Virus record (IMG/VR): IMGVR_UViG_3300030116_002611
Span: 261 to 32,024 of that record
DNA: 31,764 nt
Direction: 5' to 3' (one strand)
From: a virus
Shown here: one piece after another, positions 7,986 to 16,107 of the stretch
Layout of the letters: each line of letters opens with the position of its first letter
Position numbering within the stretch: position 1 is the stretch's first letter
The notes under the pieces: generated by a model
What the model saw: the letters and a program-made list of their open reading frames with translations, nothing else
The model's database searches: none
Told to the model about the DNA's origin: nothing
Position numbers and translations under genes: made by a program

Positions 7986-9776
7986 TTAATCACCAACAGA
8001 CGCTCCTGCTTCTATTTGTAAGTCTAACTCTTGTTGTGATGTCATCTCGCTACTTACTACATACGCTTGTACTGGTTGTTGGAATTGACCTCCTACAGCT
8101 TCAGCTAACTGATTTGTTCCTGTGCTTCCTACTAAATTAAAGTCAAAGGCTCTACCTCCACCACCTTCACCTCCTCCAGCTCTGCCACCACCACCTGATA
8201 ATGACCTAGATGTTAAAGTAGTTGCTAATATATTAGCAATTGCAATAGCTGCTCCTACATTATTTTTAGTAACTCTTTTGGCTGCTCCTGCCTGTGCCTG
8301 TGCTGCTTTACCTTCATAAAATGCTAATGCTCCTGGATTCAAAGCATTTACTGCTGCTGCAGCTTTATAAAATCCAACTTCAGTTGCGCTAGCAGATAAT
8401 ATTTGTGCATTTGCTTTTTGTGTCTCTATAACAACTCCTGCTACTGCAGCTCCTTTTTCTATAATTAATCCTACTTTTGCTAACTCTTCACTTTCTTTAC
8501 CTAAAGTAGAAAACACTTGACCAATGCCAGAAACAAAATCTACATACTCTAGTTGTGCTTGCATCCTTAAATCTAACAACATCATCTCATGTTCAAACTC
8601 TCTGTCTTGCAAATCCATCTTCATGTTAGCTAATTGTTGTTCTGCTTCCAATCTTTCTATTGTGCCTTCTTTTAACGCACTGGTCATAAGTTTTTGGTGT
8701 CCTATCTCTTCTTGTAGTAATTGTATGTTGCCTTCTGATGCTCTAATCGCAGCTTCTTCTCCAAGAGATGATATAGAGTCAAAAAATCTTCTTCTTACTT
8801 CTGCGTCTATCTCCATAGACCTTGTAAGCAAGTCTTCTCCTAAGCTTATTGGTTCTTGTGGACCTGTTTCTTTCCCTTCATTTCCTCCTTTAGAGCCACC
8901 AGTCTTAACAAAAGTGAAAAAGTTAGAAAGTTCATTCTCTCTTTTCAAAAGCTTTTGTATACTTACATTTAAACCATCTAACTGAAATGCTAAAGGATTT
9001 CTAGTAACCAAACCTCCAGACTTAATAAATTCACCACCACTTTCTTCTATTTCTCTTTGTAGTTCTATTGCTCTTTCTGTTTTCTTTTCAAGTTCATCTC
9101 TTGTTTTAATAAATTTCTCATATAATTTTACAAGTTTCATTACAGTAGCAGGGTCTTTTTTCTGTTCTTCTGAAAGCTTCTGAAATCCACCCCTAAAATC
9201 TTTGTATTTTTTATTTAATATCTCTACTGATTCACTTAATGTCAATACACCAGAATTTAATCCTTCTATTGCTCTTAAGTTTTCTCTTATGGGAAGTGTA
9301 AGAGCAGTAAGTTTTTCTAAAGAAGTTATTTGTCTTTCTATTTCATCTGTTGTTTCACTTGTTTTTTCTTTTGCTTTGTTTTGCTCCATACTAAACCTCT
9401 CTAGCAAAGCAATTACTCCTTGAAAAGCTAATATTAAACCAAGAGGACCCATCATAGCTGACCATATTTGTTTAAAACCTGCAGCAACTCCACCTGCTGC
9501 TCTAGTAGTAAATACTAAGTTTGAAACCAATTGAGAAAGGTTGTTAGCCATACCTCTAATACCATAGTTAGCATCAGATATAGTACGACCAAGTTCTAAT
9601 ACTGTTGCAGTTGCTCCTCCAGTAGCATTAGAAGTGCCTTTCATATTTGTCTGTACACTTTTAAGCTCTTGATTTAACTCTTTTGTACTTAGGGTAACCC
9701 CATCCATAGTTGCTTTAGCCTGATTTCCCTCTACAACAATTTTTATAACCTTTGTAACTTGTGAATTAGTTGCCAT
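7986..9776 (-). CDS. tail tape measure protein
   Basis: A 596-residue protein whose length sets tail length; at about 0.15 nm per residue it implies a tail near 90 nm (estimate). It has a helical N-terminal region, a hydrophobic segment (AAGFKQIWSAMMGPLGLILAF, about 98-120), long charged coiled-coil stretches in the middle (about 125-300 and 330-400), an Ala-rich hydrophobic segment near 430-520, and a Gly-rich stretch (GGGGRAGGGEGGGG) before the C-terminus. This mix of coiled coil and membrane-like segments is typical of tape measures. It is short for the class. Neighbours are tail-tip-like genes upstream, with head genes starting just downstream. Confidence 0.75.
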   Translation of the reverse strand: MATNSQVTKVIKIVVEGNQAKATMDGVTLSTKELNQELKSVQTNMKGTSNATGGATATVLELGRTISDANYGIRGMANNLSQLVSNLVFTTRAAGGVAAGFKQIWSAMMGPLGLILAFQGVIALLERFSMEQNKAKEKTSETTDEIERQITSLEKLTALTLPIRENLRAIEGLNSGVLTLSESVEILNKKYKDFRGGFQKLSEEQKKDPATVMKLVKLYEKFIKTRDELEKKTERAIELQREIEESGGEFIKSGGLVTRNPLAFQLDGLNVSIQKLLKRENELSNFFTFVKTGGSKGGNEGKETGPQEPISLGEDLLTRSMEIDAEVRRRFFDSISSLGEEAAIRASEGNIQLLQEEIGHQKLMTSALKEGTIERLEAEQQLANMKMDLQDREFEHEMMLLDLRMQAQLEYVDFVSGIGQVFSTLGKESEELAKVGLIIEKGAAVAGVVIETQKANAQILSASATEVGFYKAAAAVNALNPGALAFYEGKAAQAQAGAAKRVTKNNVGAAIAIANILATTLTSRSLSGGGGRAGGGEGGGGRAFDFNLVGSTGTNQLAEAVGGQFQQPVQAYVVSSEMTSQQELDLQIEAGASVGD

Positions 9777-9913
9777 TATCTATTTCGTTTTATTGCGTTT
9801 TTAAATTCTTTCCAATTTGTAGGAGCTAAGTATTTACCTTTGGCTATCTTTATGTCCTCATCATCTATATGCCAATCTGCTGCTCCTAATAAATCTATTA
9901 TATCTCTAATCAT
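9776..9913 (-). CDS. 45-residue protein between tail-tip and tape measure genes
   Basis: Starts MIRDIIDLLGAADWHIDDED and ends KNAIKRNR. The ATG overlaps the upstream stop (ATGA) and its TAA overlaps the tape measure ATG (TAATG), so all three are translationally coupled. It has an acidic first half and basic second half and no recognisable domain. Its placement immediately before the tape measure suggests a minor tail assembly factor. Confidence 0.6.
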   Translation of the reverse strand: MIRDIIDLLGAADWHIDDEDIKIAKGKYLAPTNWKEFKNAIKRNR

Positions 9914-12243
9914 AATACTTCATTCATTAATTCTAAATCAGCTTTACCTGTATTTATGTTTAGCTTTATCTTGTTTATTTTATACTTCTTTCCAGATATA
10001 ATTAACCTGTCATTTAGTTTTAACTTAGTAATGATTTTAGCTGGTAATGTTGCTTTGAACTTAGACAACCTAGATTTATTATCATATATTGCAGTTACAT
10101 ATCTAGAATAATAATTAGCAAACAAACTTTCTCCATTAGGTAAATTAGTATCATAGAAGTATTCATCATCTTCTTCTCCAAAATGTATGCTTTGTAAATT
10201 AGTAGTGGATGTTGTTAAAGTATTTGCTGGTCTTATGTATTGCGTTATTGTAGTATTATCGCTAGTCTTCATTTCATATTCTGAAGTAGTATAATGTTTG
10301 TGACAATAAAAAACTAAAGGTTTACCTAATACAGGATTTTCGTCTTCACTAACCATCCATCCTGATTGAATAGTAGTAAGCTCTTCATCACCAGATTGGT
10401 CGCTCATTCTTTCAAACATGATGTGTTCAAAACCTATGTCTACATCATACTTGCCACCATCAAAAGCAAGTGGGCTGTCTATCTCATCACTTCTATTGTT
10501 TAATCTTTCATTACCAAACTCATCACCTGTTATTTCATTACTGTGTATTATTGCGAAAGTAGAAGGGTCGCTATAATTAAAGTTAATCTCAGAATATATA
10601 TTTGCTTTACCAACACTATGCTTATCTGTATATAAGTATTCTGTTATATCGTAGTTGACTCCTTCAGAATAAAAATCATCTAAGGGCATAACTTTTATTT
10701 TACCAAAGTCAGTATTTGTATTTCCATTTGGCAATATTCTTCTGTCATCAAAAAAGGCTACTAGGTTAAACATCTTAAATATATTCATTAAGAAATCTAT
10801 AACTTTTATTTTAGGCATGTTAGCAGACATAGATATTCCTGAAGAAACAGAAAATGTGCTATTAGAGGTGTCTGGATTTGTTATCGTGTAATTAGCATCA
10901 TAATGAGAAGTGCTTATAGTATTTGGAGTTCCTGTAAAAGAAGATAATATTTCGTCTGTATATTTTTCTATGACTAGTGAATTTATTGTAATAGCTGTAA
11001 TACCTCCTACTGTTTTTACTTTTAGTATTGGTGTAAAAACTTGTACTTTTGGAAAAAGACTACTTTGATTTACTGCTATAAAAAAAGTAGCTTGTGTTTG
11101 GTTGTTGTTGCCATCTAATCCTGTAGTAATTGAAATTGGATTTATGGTTTTTCCTGTTTGAGAATCTAACATCTCTAAGTCATAAGTACTTCCAACTCCT
11201 CCAGTTGGAGTCACATTTACTATATATTTATAATAAACCCAAGTTCTTATATTGCTCGTAGTACCTGTTATACTAGAAACTAAATCTTTATTGTTTGTGC
11301 CACTTCTAGGGTCTGCCTCTCCTGTAGGAGAAGTATTTGTAAAAGTGTATTGGCTTAGATTTATAGCTAATTCGCTTTCACCCACCTGTGTTGCTAAGTC
11401 ACCTGCTTCTCTATGAAGCCAAAGATATAGATAGTAAAAAGCATTATTTGTTGTGTTAAAGAAATCTGTACTAAAGGTAATGTTATATTTTTCTTCTATT
11501 GCTTTTATAATGTGATATATTCTAATTGCAGGCTTAAAATCTATCATAGATAAAGCTTTACTGCTACTTCCATGTGTTTGTACATTTCTAGAGGGTGTAT
11601 CTGTTTTTGTTGTGGGAGGATTACTGTGTTGCGAATCGTAATAGTAATGTGATTTTCCACTTATAAAAGGATAGCATATATCGCCTGCTGTAGCCCCTAT
11701 ATTATTTACTAAACCTACGCTAAATTTATTTTTACCTGCTGTGAAAAATTCTTCTGCAATTGTATTAGAATAAGTATGATTAAATGCATTTAAATATGAA
11801 CCTACATCATCAGGCAGAGAACTTAACTCGTCATCACCAAACAATCTTTTCATGTTTATAGTTTTACCGTAGAAAACTACTTTATATGAAAAGGGTCGTT
11901 GTTTCTTCATACTAACATCATTTAGACTTATAAAACCAGTTCTATAGTCTTCTCCGTTTATCTTTATTAAGGCTTCTCTTTTTACTCTAGCATCAAAACC
12001 ATTATCTATATCAAAGTTGTAGTAATGTTTAAATATCTTGTTGTTGTTACTGCTAGCTGGTAAATTAAATTGTTGTGAGTAATCTGTAAATAACTTTGCA
12101 ATATCCTTTGCATCTTTTATAGTCATAGTTATATTTATAGATTCTTCCTCAAATAAATCCATTCTTTGATAGTAAGGAATCTCTAATAAATCTTCTGGAT
12201 TTATTTCTCTATTACTTATATATAACTCTATTTGTCTACGCAT
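9910..12243 (-). CDS. large tail-tip or baseplate structural protein
   Basis: A 777-residue protein starting MRRQIELYISNREINPEDLL. Residues 40-70 contain a segment characteristic of a large tail protein in Bacteroidota phages (TIKDAKDIAKLFTDYSQQFN, then LPASSNNNKIFKHYYN). A C-terminal beta-rich part ends LNINTGKADLELMNEVL. The middle is long, Thr/Asn/Ser-rich and beta-like. Size and place before the tape measure suggest a tail hub or distal-tail component. It shares overlapping stop/start junctions with genes on both sides. No enzymatic motif is seen. Confident as structural, less so as to exact role. Confidence 0.6.
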   Translation of the reverse strand: MRRQIELYISNREINPEDLLEIPYYQRMDLFEEESINITMTIKDAKDIAKLFTDYSQQFNLPASSNNNKIFKHYYNFDIDNGFDARVKREALIKINGEDYRTGFISLNDVSMKKQRPFSYKVVFYGKTINMKRLFGDDELSSLPDDVGSYLNAFNHTYSNTIAEEFFTAGKNKFSVGLVNNIGATAGDICYPFISGKSHYYYDSQHSNPPTTKTDTPSRNVQTHGSSSKALSMIDFKPAIRIYHIIKAIEEKYNITFSTDFFNTTNNAFYYLYLWLHREAGDLATQVGESELAINLSQYTFTNTSPTGEADPRSGTNNKDLVSSITGTTSNIRTWVYYKYIVNVTPTGGVGSTYDLEMLDSQTGKTINPISITTGLDGNNNQTQATFFIAVNQSSLFPKVQVFTPILKVKTVGGITAITINSLVIEKYTDEILSSFTGTPNTISTSHYDANYTITNPDTSNSTFSVSSGISMSANMPKIKVIDFLMNIFKMFNLVAFFDDRRILPNGNTNTDFGKIKVMPLDDFYSEGVNYDITEYLYTDKHSVGKANIYSEINFNYSDPSTFAIIHSNEITGDEFGNERLNNRSDEIDSPLAFDGGKYDVDIGFEHIMFERMSDQSGDEELTTIQSGWMVSEDENPVLGKPLVFYCHKHYTTSEYEMKTSDNTTITQYIRPANTLTTSTTNLQSIHFGEEDDEYFYDTNLPNGESLFANYYSRYVTAIYDNKSRLSKFKATLPAKIITKLKLNDRLIISGKKYKINKIKLNINTGKADLELMNEVL

Positions 12244-13400
12244 TATCTTACGCTATTTATTTTATCAAATGAAAACTCTACCTCTATAGTATAATTTATT
12301 AGTTTGTCGTTTAGTTTTGTTTGGAAAGAGAAGTCGCTAGACTTTACTGTAACAGGTAATGTTTTGTTGTTATATTCTATCCATACTCTTTCACTCAATG
12401 TAAACTGTCTAAACACCTCGTTATATTCTTCTGGATAAAAACCAGTGTTTAATGATAAACTTTCTTTTGCGTTTATATTAAATGTTTTATCCTGATGCTC
12501 AAAAGTGTTATATGTTCCTGTGATGGATAATAAAGTAGATGACCTAAATGTTTCGTCTTCTTTCTTTATAGATAAATCACTTCTCTTAAACATCCATAGG
12601 TCTTGTAAAGCACCATACTTATTCACAAACACTAGCTTATAAGGAGTAAACTTACATTCTTCTATATTTCTTATTTCTAGCTTTGTTACACCTTCTGTTG
12701 CATCTACATATACCGTATCTACGCCATACACACCAAACTGTGCTAAGAAGTTGTTTAGGCATTGACTGTTCTCAAAAGTACCTCCGTCTTCTAACACTCT
12801 ATCTTCAAATCCATCTGCTCCTACCTCTGACTCATTTGTTATGTATTTTACCCAGTCAATAGAATTTGTTTGGTCTGCTACATTTTGTGTATATATTTCT
12901 TGTCCTTTAGAGAAGAAAGATACAGATGTAGTATTGTTAGCATCTACAGGAAAACGCAAAGGAGCGTCATCTGGTTTTATAATAATCTTGTTGCTAATCA
13001 AGAGTCCTTGTACTAACTGTGGATTTGCGCCTTCTTCAAAATAACCATATCCATCAAATGCTCTTAATCCTAAAACTGCAGTTTCTACAGTGCTAGTATT
13101 ATTTGTTAATGTCTTTGTTACTTGATAATCTACATTTATAGTAGTGTAGATACTAGGAATAGGAGTATAGTCTCCGTCAAATCCTGTTGCTAGGTAGTCT
13201 TTTATTAAAGCACTTATCTCAAAGTTTACATAAAATCCAAACTGACCTGCTGCTGTAGAGGTTAGTGTGTAGGTTGGAGACAATGTATGCCCAGATGTAT
13301 GTGCTGTGCCTGTGTATATTTCTATGTCTAATTTTGCAGATGCTAAGTTTGCATCAAATATGTTTACAAAATATGGGCTTCTTACGTTTATTTTAGCCAT
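12243..13400 (-). CDS. tail structural protein, unidentified
   Basis: A 385-residue beta-rich protein with MAKINVRSPYFVNIFDANL at the N-terminus. A central FVNKYGALQDLWMFKRSD segment recurs in tail proteins of Bacteroidota phages and prophages. The C-terminus is TIEVEFSFDKINSVR. It is coupled (TAATG) to the following 777-residue tail gene and lies six bases after the preceding gp10-like gene. A tail-tip or distal-tail adapter role is an inference from context. Confidence 0.55.
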   Translation of the reverse strand: MAKINVRSPYFVNIFDANLASAKLDIEIYTGTAHTSGHTLSPTYTLTSTAAGQFGFYVNFEISALIKDYLATGFDGDYTPIPSIYTTINVDYQVTKTLTNNTSTVETAVLGLRAFDGYGYFEEGANPQLVQGLLISNKIIIKPDDAPLRFPVDANNTTSVSFFSKGQEIYTQNVADQTNSIDWVKYITNESEVGADGFEDRVLEDGGTFENSQCLNNFLAQFGVYGVDTVYVDATEGVTKLEIRNIEECKFTPYKLVFVNKYGALQDLWMFKRSDLSIKKEDETFRSSTLLSITGTYNTFEHQDKTFNINAKESLSLNTGFYPEEYNEVFRQFTLSERVWIEYNNKTLPVTVKSSDFSFQTKLNDKLINYTIEVEFSFDKINSVR

Positions 13401-13406
13401 TTGTTT

Positions 13407-13880
13407 TTATTTTATTTTATTTAATTCTTCATCTAAACCACTTACCCAAGCCGATAGTAAGTCGTCATCAAATTCGTTTAATACGTTGTTTATTGCTCTG
13501 TCTATAAAGTTACTACCAGAATAACCAAATCGCTTTATAGTACCTTGTTCATAAATACTTTCAGCAATAGCTTTAGCTGATTCTCTAATACTTGATTTTT
13601 GTGGGCTAATGCCTTTGAATCCCATCCAAGCTTCAATATCATCAGCAAATCCTTTAGGCACTTTAGCTCCTTGCCTTCTACCCTCATCTACAGTCATTGC
13701 ATAGTCAGCCATAAATATTTCTATGTTAGTGCCAACTATTTCATAATACATAGAATCATGCAGTCTGTTAGAAGCCCTTAGAGTTTTACCATTTTGTGGC
13801 TTACTTAAATTAGCTCTTAGCCTTTCTATGGCTTCAGAACCTAATCTTTCTAACACTCTTCTAACTAAATCCTCTTTCAT
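13407..13880 (-). CDS. HK97 gp10-like head-tail connector or tail-completion protein
   Basis: A 157-residue mixed-charge helical protein, start MKEDLVRRVLERLG. It has the pattern of gp10-like connectors: a central YAMTVDEGRRQGAKVPKGF segment, then a long helical C-terminus (NFIDRAINNVLNEFDDDL). The size is right for the family. The ATG at 13880 overlaps the preceding stop (TAATG), which I prefer to an upstream TTG at 13886. It sits with the adjacent 152-residue gene as a pair, as connector and tail terminator genes usually do. Confidence 0.45.
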   Translation of the reverse strand: MKEDLVRRVLERLGSEAIERLRANLSKPQNGKTLRASNRLHDSMYYEIVGTNIEIFMADYAMTVDEGRRQGAKVPKGFADDIEAWMGFKGISPQKSSIRESAKAIAESIYEQGTIKRFGYSGSNFIDRAINNVLNEFDDDLLSAWVSGLDEELNKIK

Positions 13881-14338
13881 TAGCAAGCACTTATGTTGTT
13901 AGACATCTTTATATTTATTTCTGCTTCCCATCCAGCTAGCTCGTTCTCAAATCTTTCCTTGAAAGGCTGGCAGCTTATGTCTTCATCAACCTGTAGTCCT
14001 GCTACTCTTAAACTACCTCTCTTTAATTTAGAGTAAATTAGATTGACTACTTGTAATTGTGTGTTTAGTATGTCTTGTAAGTTGTCATTACCATAAAAAA
14101 CATCCGTTCCGTAGTCTTCTTTATTGTAGTCTAGTATATCAGAGCATAATACTTGTAATGTAATTGTCATAAACCTTTCGTTTATAACTACGTTAGATAT
14201 ATTTAGGTGTGTTATTGGGAATATATCTGTTTTGTCTAAGTTGATTTGTGTAATATCACCAAAACTAACTGTGTTTACATGATTGTTAGCTCGTAACTCA
14301 TCCTTAAGCTTATCTAATAAGTCGTATACTTGTGTCAT
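13880..14338 (-). CDS. tail terminator or completion-like protein
   Basis: A 152-residue protein (MTQVYDLLDKLKDELRANNH) with alternating helix and strand character and FPITHLNISNVVINERFMTI in the middle. Length and position next to the gp10-like gene fit tail terminator proteins that cap the tail tube. There are no diagnostic residues, so this is a context call. It follows the frameshift extension of the tail chaperone by two bases. Confidence 0.4.
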   Translation of the reverse strand: MTQVYDLLDKLKDELRANNHVNTVSFGDITQINLDKTDIFPITHLNISNVVINERFMTITLQVLCSDILDYNKEDYGTDVFYGNDNLQDILNTQLQVVNLIYSKLKRGSLRVAGLQVDEDISCQPFKERFENELAGWEAEINIKMSNNISAC

Positions 14339-14340
14339 AT

Positions 14341-15134
14341 CTATTTTTTATATGCCTTTTTTATTAAAGCATTCTCTATTGTTGTTTTATCTTTTATATA
14401 CTCCAAATACATCATACAGGTATGTACTGGTAGTTTTGTAGCTTGGTCAATCTTTGCTGCATCTTCTTGAGCGATTGTAAATATTGACTGATACCAACCC
14501 CACTTTTTTCCAAAGTTTGCTTGAGCTGAGGTGGAAGTGCCTTCCGTTTCAATTGCTTCTGTAAATAATCCAGCGTATAGTTTGGTAATTTGTTCCCTAA
14601 ACGATAAAAAAAAACCATAGCTCCTATCGCTACATTTACTGGCATATCTAACATAACATCAGAATACTTGTGGCTGCCTTCATAATCCATAACCCTATAG
14701 AACTCATTCTTCTTAAAGATTACTGGTCTAAACAATACAGCCATTGCTTTATGCATCTTTTGCCAATCTGAGATATACCCATCTAAATCAATGAACTCTC
14801 CAAAGGTCATTTCATCTATTTTTGGTATAAAACCAAACTCAACAACCGTTTCTTCCCCATACTCATCTGTGGCTGACATACTAAATCTAGGTACAAGAGG
14901 TGTATTCTCCTCAAAACACTTATTTATTACATCAATAGCGAAATCAAAGTTGTTTAAGGGTATCTTAAACGTATCTTCTATTTCTAAACCACAGAATATC
15001 TGCAGCATCTTTGTCTTTATATATACCTCATCTTCCTTATCCCATTTATCTAGTATCTTTAGATACTGTTGATACTGTCTAAGGGTTATTCCTGCTAATG
15101 ATTGAGGTATAGACAGTTTATATTCCTTTACCAT
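14341..15134 (-). CDS. tail assembly chaperone, -1 frameshift product (GT form)
   Basis: A -1 slip on the A-run at 14504-14509 changes the reading frame after residue 210 and adds 54 residues before the TAG at 14341, giving about 264 residues. The added part is clearly protein-like: KWGWYQSIFTIAQEDAAKID, then QATKLPVHTCMMYLEYIKDK, then a Lys/Ala-rich end. It resembles the GWY...LA..D..KI..VT.L.V...L conserved C-terminal domain of tail chaperone proteins in Bacteroidota phages (recalled pattern). Siphoviruses typically make G and GT forms by such a shift, the T part binding the tape measure. A plain start at 14415 or 14412 would give only 24 or 23 residues of the extension. Confidence 0.7.
14412..15134 (-). 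CDS. tail assembly chaperone, unshifted product (G form)
   Basis: A 240-residue protein starting MVKEYKLSIPQSLAGITLRQ, the typical N-terminus of this family in Bacteroidota phages. It has a helical middle (CFEENTPLVPRFSMSATDEY; IPKIDEMTFGEFIDLDGYIS; KAMAVLFRPVI). The G form coats the tape measure during tail assembly and is absent from virions. Its last 30 residues after the slip site (SGVGISQYLQSLKKMQQRLT and on to YIPV) are read only without frameshifting. It is the first gene after the 600-base gene-free region, with a promoter-like element and the CGTTATCATAGT motif upstream. Confidence 0.7.
   Translation of the reverse strand: MVKEYKLSIPQSLAGITLRQYQQYLKILDKWDKEDEVYIKTKMLQIFCGLEIEDTFKIPLNNFDFAIDVINKCFEENTPLVPRFSMSATDEYGEETVVEFGFIPKIDEMTFGEFIDLDGYISDWQKMHKAMAVLFRPVIFKKNEFYRVMDYEGSHKYSDVMLDMPVNVAIGAMVFFYRLGNKLPNYTLDYLQKQLKRKALPPQLKQTLEKSGVGISQYLQSLKKMQQRLTKLQNYQYIPV
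14503..14511 (-). promoter_or_regulatory. slippery sequence for -1 programmed frameshift
   Basis: Minus-strand TTG GAA AAA AGT GGG GTT: the six-A run (14509-14504) lets tRNA-Lys on AAA re-pair one base back, after which AAG TGG GGT is read. The canonical X-XXY-YYZ heptamer is not in the zero frame, so single-tRNA (P-site) slippage is more likely than tandem slippage. The GTGGGGTTGG just downstream could take part in a pausing structure, but no clear hairpin was identified. Confidence 0.6.
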
Positions 15135-15146
15135 ACTATGATAACG
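15135..15146 (-). promoter_or_regulatory. CGTTATCATAGT motif abutting the start codon
   Basis: This copy is identical over all 12 bases to the one at 3947-3958 and is followed directly by the tail chaperone ATG at 15134. ACAAAAAACA lies 25 bases upstream of CGTT. Confidence 0.5.
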
Positions 15147-15236
15147 AAAATTAATGCTTTCTGTTTTTTGTTAATAAGTTGTTTACAGAAGTATAAAACA
15201 AAAATGAAAAATATCGTTATCTTTATATAGTAGTTG

Positions 15237-15264
15237 CAAATCTACATAAGTTGCCAAACTTCAA
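15237..15264 (-). promoter_or_regulatory. candidate Bacteroidota promoter for the tail operon
   Basis: Minus-strand TAGATTTG (15244-15237) matches the -7 consensus TAnnTTTG exactly, with TTG 17 bases upstream. It would give a leader of roughly 95 bases ending in the tail chaperone gene. The spacing is slightly short of the usual 19-20. Confidence 0.45.
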
Positions 15265-15312
15265 TACCCTAATAAATACGGACGATTGTTGGAACGTGTA
15301 ACCTAAATCTCC

Positions 15313-15375
15313 TTGTGAATGGCAATGCTAAATCCTTTGTTGTTTTCGTAGTCGCCCTAGCATTATTCCACACAA
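15313..15375. ncRNA. three-helix stem-loop, possible structured RNA
   Basis: Three successive complementary segments face each other: TTGTG (15313-15317) with CACAA (15371-15375), TGG (15320-15322) with CCA (15368-15370), and AATGCTA (15324-15330) with TAGCATT (15358-15364). They are separated by small internal loops and close a 27-base terminal loop. A single co-linear stem of 15 pairs is unlikely to arise by chance in a gene-free stretch. The transcribed strand is unknown. Confidence 0.4.
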
Positions 15376-15431
15376 CGAGTAAACTGCTAACCAAATATCT
15401 AGCAAATATTATTTAAAATAACATTTATTAT

Positions 15432-15496
15432 AGGTGGGCGAATAATACATTCTAAACTTGTTTTGGATGAATTCATCAGAATGGACAACTCCACCT
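15432..15496. repeat. nested inverted repeats around a 12-base palindrome
   Basis: AGGTGG (15432-15437) pairs with CCACCT (15491-15496). Inside it ATTCT (15449-15453) pairs with AGAAT (15478-15482), and within that lies the perfect palindrome GATGAATTCATC (15466-15477). Palindrome plus nested arms could be a protein-binding site or a folded RNA. Confidence 0.4.
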
Positions 15497-15731
15497 GCCA
15501 ATAATTCATTTTACGTCAAATTATCTAAATTAGTTAATTATATTATATTTAAATGCTATTTAAAGCTATTTAGAGACGATTTAAGACACTATCTATAATA
15601 ATATGTATATAAGTATTGATGAGGTTGTTATCTATGCTTAAATTGATTGTTTTTTGTTTGTTATTTACTGGACCTTTACAGGCTTTGTAAATCAAGCAAT
15701 TAAAAAAAAGGTGTATATATATAGATGACAT

Positions 15732-15765
15732 AAAAAAACCCCTAAAACATAGGTTTTAAGGGTTT
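15732..15765 (-). terminator. Rho-independent terminator ending the accessory operon
   Basis: A 13-position stem with one mismatch (AAACCC-C-TAAAAC with GTTTTA-A-GGGTTT) and a four-base ATAG loop, followed on the minus strand by seven T. It lies 36 bases after the 62-residue gene, the last of the small-gene operon. Confidence 0.85.
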
Positions 15766-15800
15766 CAAACTAACTAAAAATTAAAACTAATCAAACATAA

Positions 15801-15989
15801 TTATAAATCTTTTAGCCTATATTTTTCTATTGTATTAGCTAACAATGTTATATCTTTTTTAAATTGTTTGTCTGATATTATATTTTTCTTTAGATGTTTA
15901 CGCCACACACAAAAAAAGTGCATAACTTCCATTCTTAAATTGTAGCAGTCTCTTGCAAATTCGTTTCCTTTTGTAACTTCTGTTTTCAT
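15801..15989 (-). CDS. 62-residue hypothetical protein
   Basis: Starts MKTEVTKGNEFARDCYNLRM and is basic and helical, with FCVWRKHLKKNIIS in the middle and NTIEKYRLKDL at the end. No domain is recognised. Its start region (AATTCAAATATTTGGATAATGAAAA) is a near copy of the start region of the 33-residue gene at 16107, so both may have been placed behind the same duplicated initiation segment. It is the last gene before the strong terminator. Confidence 0.55.
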   Translation of the reverse strand: MKTEVTKGNEFARDCYNLRMEVMHFFCVWRKHLKKNIISDKQFKKDITLLANTIEKYRLKDL

Positions 15990-16012
15990 TATCCAAATAT
16001 TTGAATTAATTT
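15987..16012 (-). repeat. direct repeat copy 2 (translation-start region)
   Basis: About 26 bases match 16105-16129 with two or three differences. Both copies place AATTCAAATATTyGG directly before TAATGAAAA, spanning a gene junction. Confidence 0.55.
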
Positions 16013-16107
16013 TGTTCTTGTTCTTCTATATGGTCGCATATATCATTATAAATCTTTGGGTAATATAAATGTAATATGTCAACAATTTCTTTATCTGTTA
16101 TTTTCAT
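16006..16107 (-). CDS. 33-residue acidic hypothetical protein
   Basis: Starts MKITDKEIVDILHLYYPKIY and ends EEQEQN. Its ATG overlaps the stop of the upstream 78-residue gene (TAATG), which is the main support for translation. Acidic and helical; no family recognised. Confidence 0.5.
   Translation of the reverse strand: MKITDKEIVDILHLYYPKIYNDICDHIEEQEQN

Larger units (their letters stand above)
15147..15731. other. gene-free region with nested inverted repeats
   Basis: About 585 bases with no open frame above 13 codons of note on either strand. It holds a candidate promoter (15237-15264), two sets of nested inverted repeats (15313-15375 and 15432-15496), a T-rich tract and a terminator at its right end. 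The repeats pair well enough to suggest structured RNA or protein-binding DNA. It could be a packaging site, an origin, or a long 5' leader for the tail operon; none of these can be told apart here. Confidence 0.5.

Noticed and set aside
13881-13886. TTG start adding two residues to the gp10-like gene
   Set aside because: The ATG at 13880 makes the TAATG overlap seen at many junctions here, so the upstream TTG is unnecessary.
15147-15731. tRNA, tmRNA or group I intron in the gene-free region
   Set aside because: No cloverleaf with a T-loop GTTCGAATC-like segment, no tag reading frame and no intron core helices could be found, and the region does not interrupt a gene.
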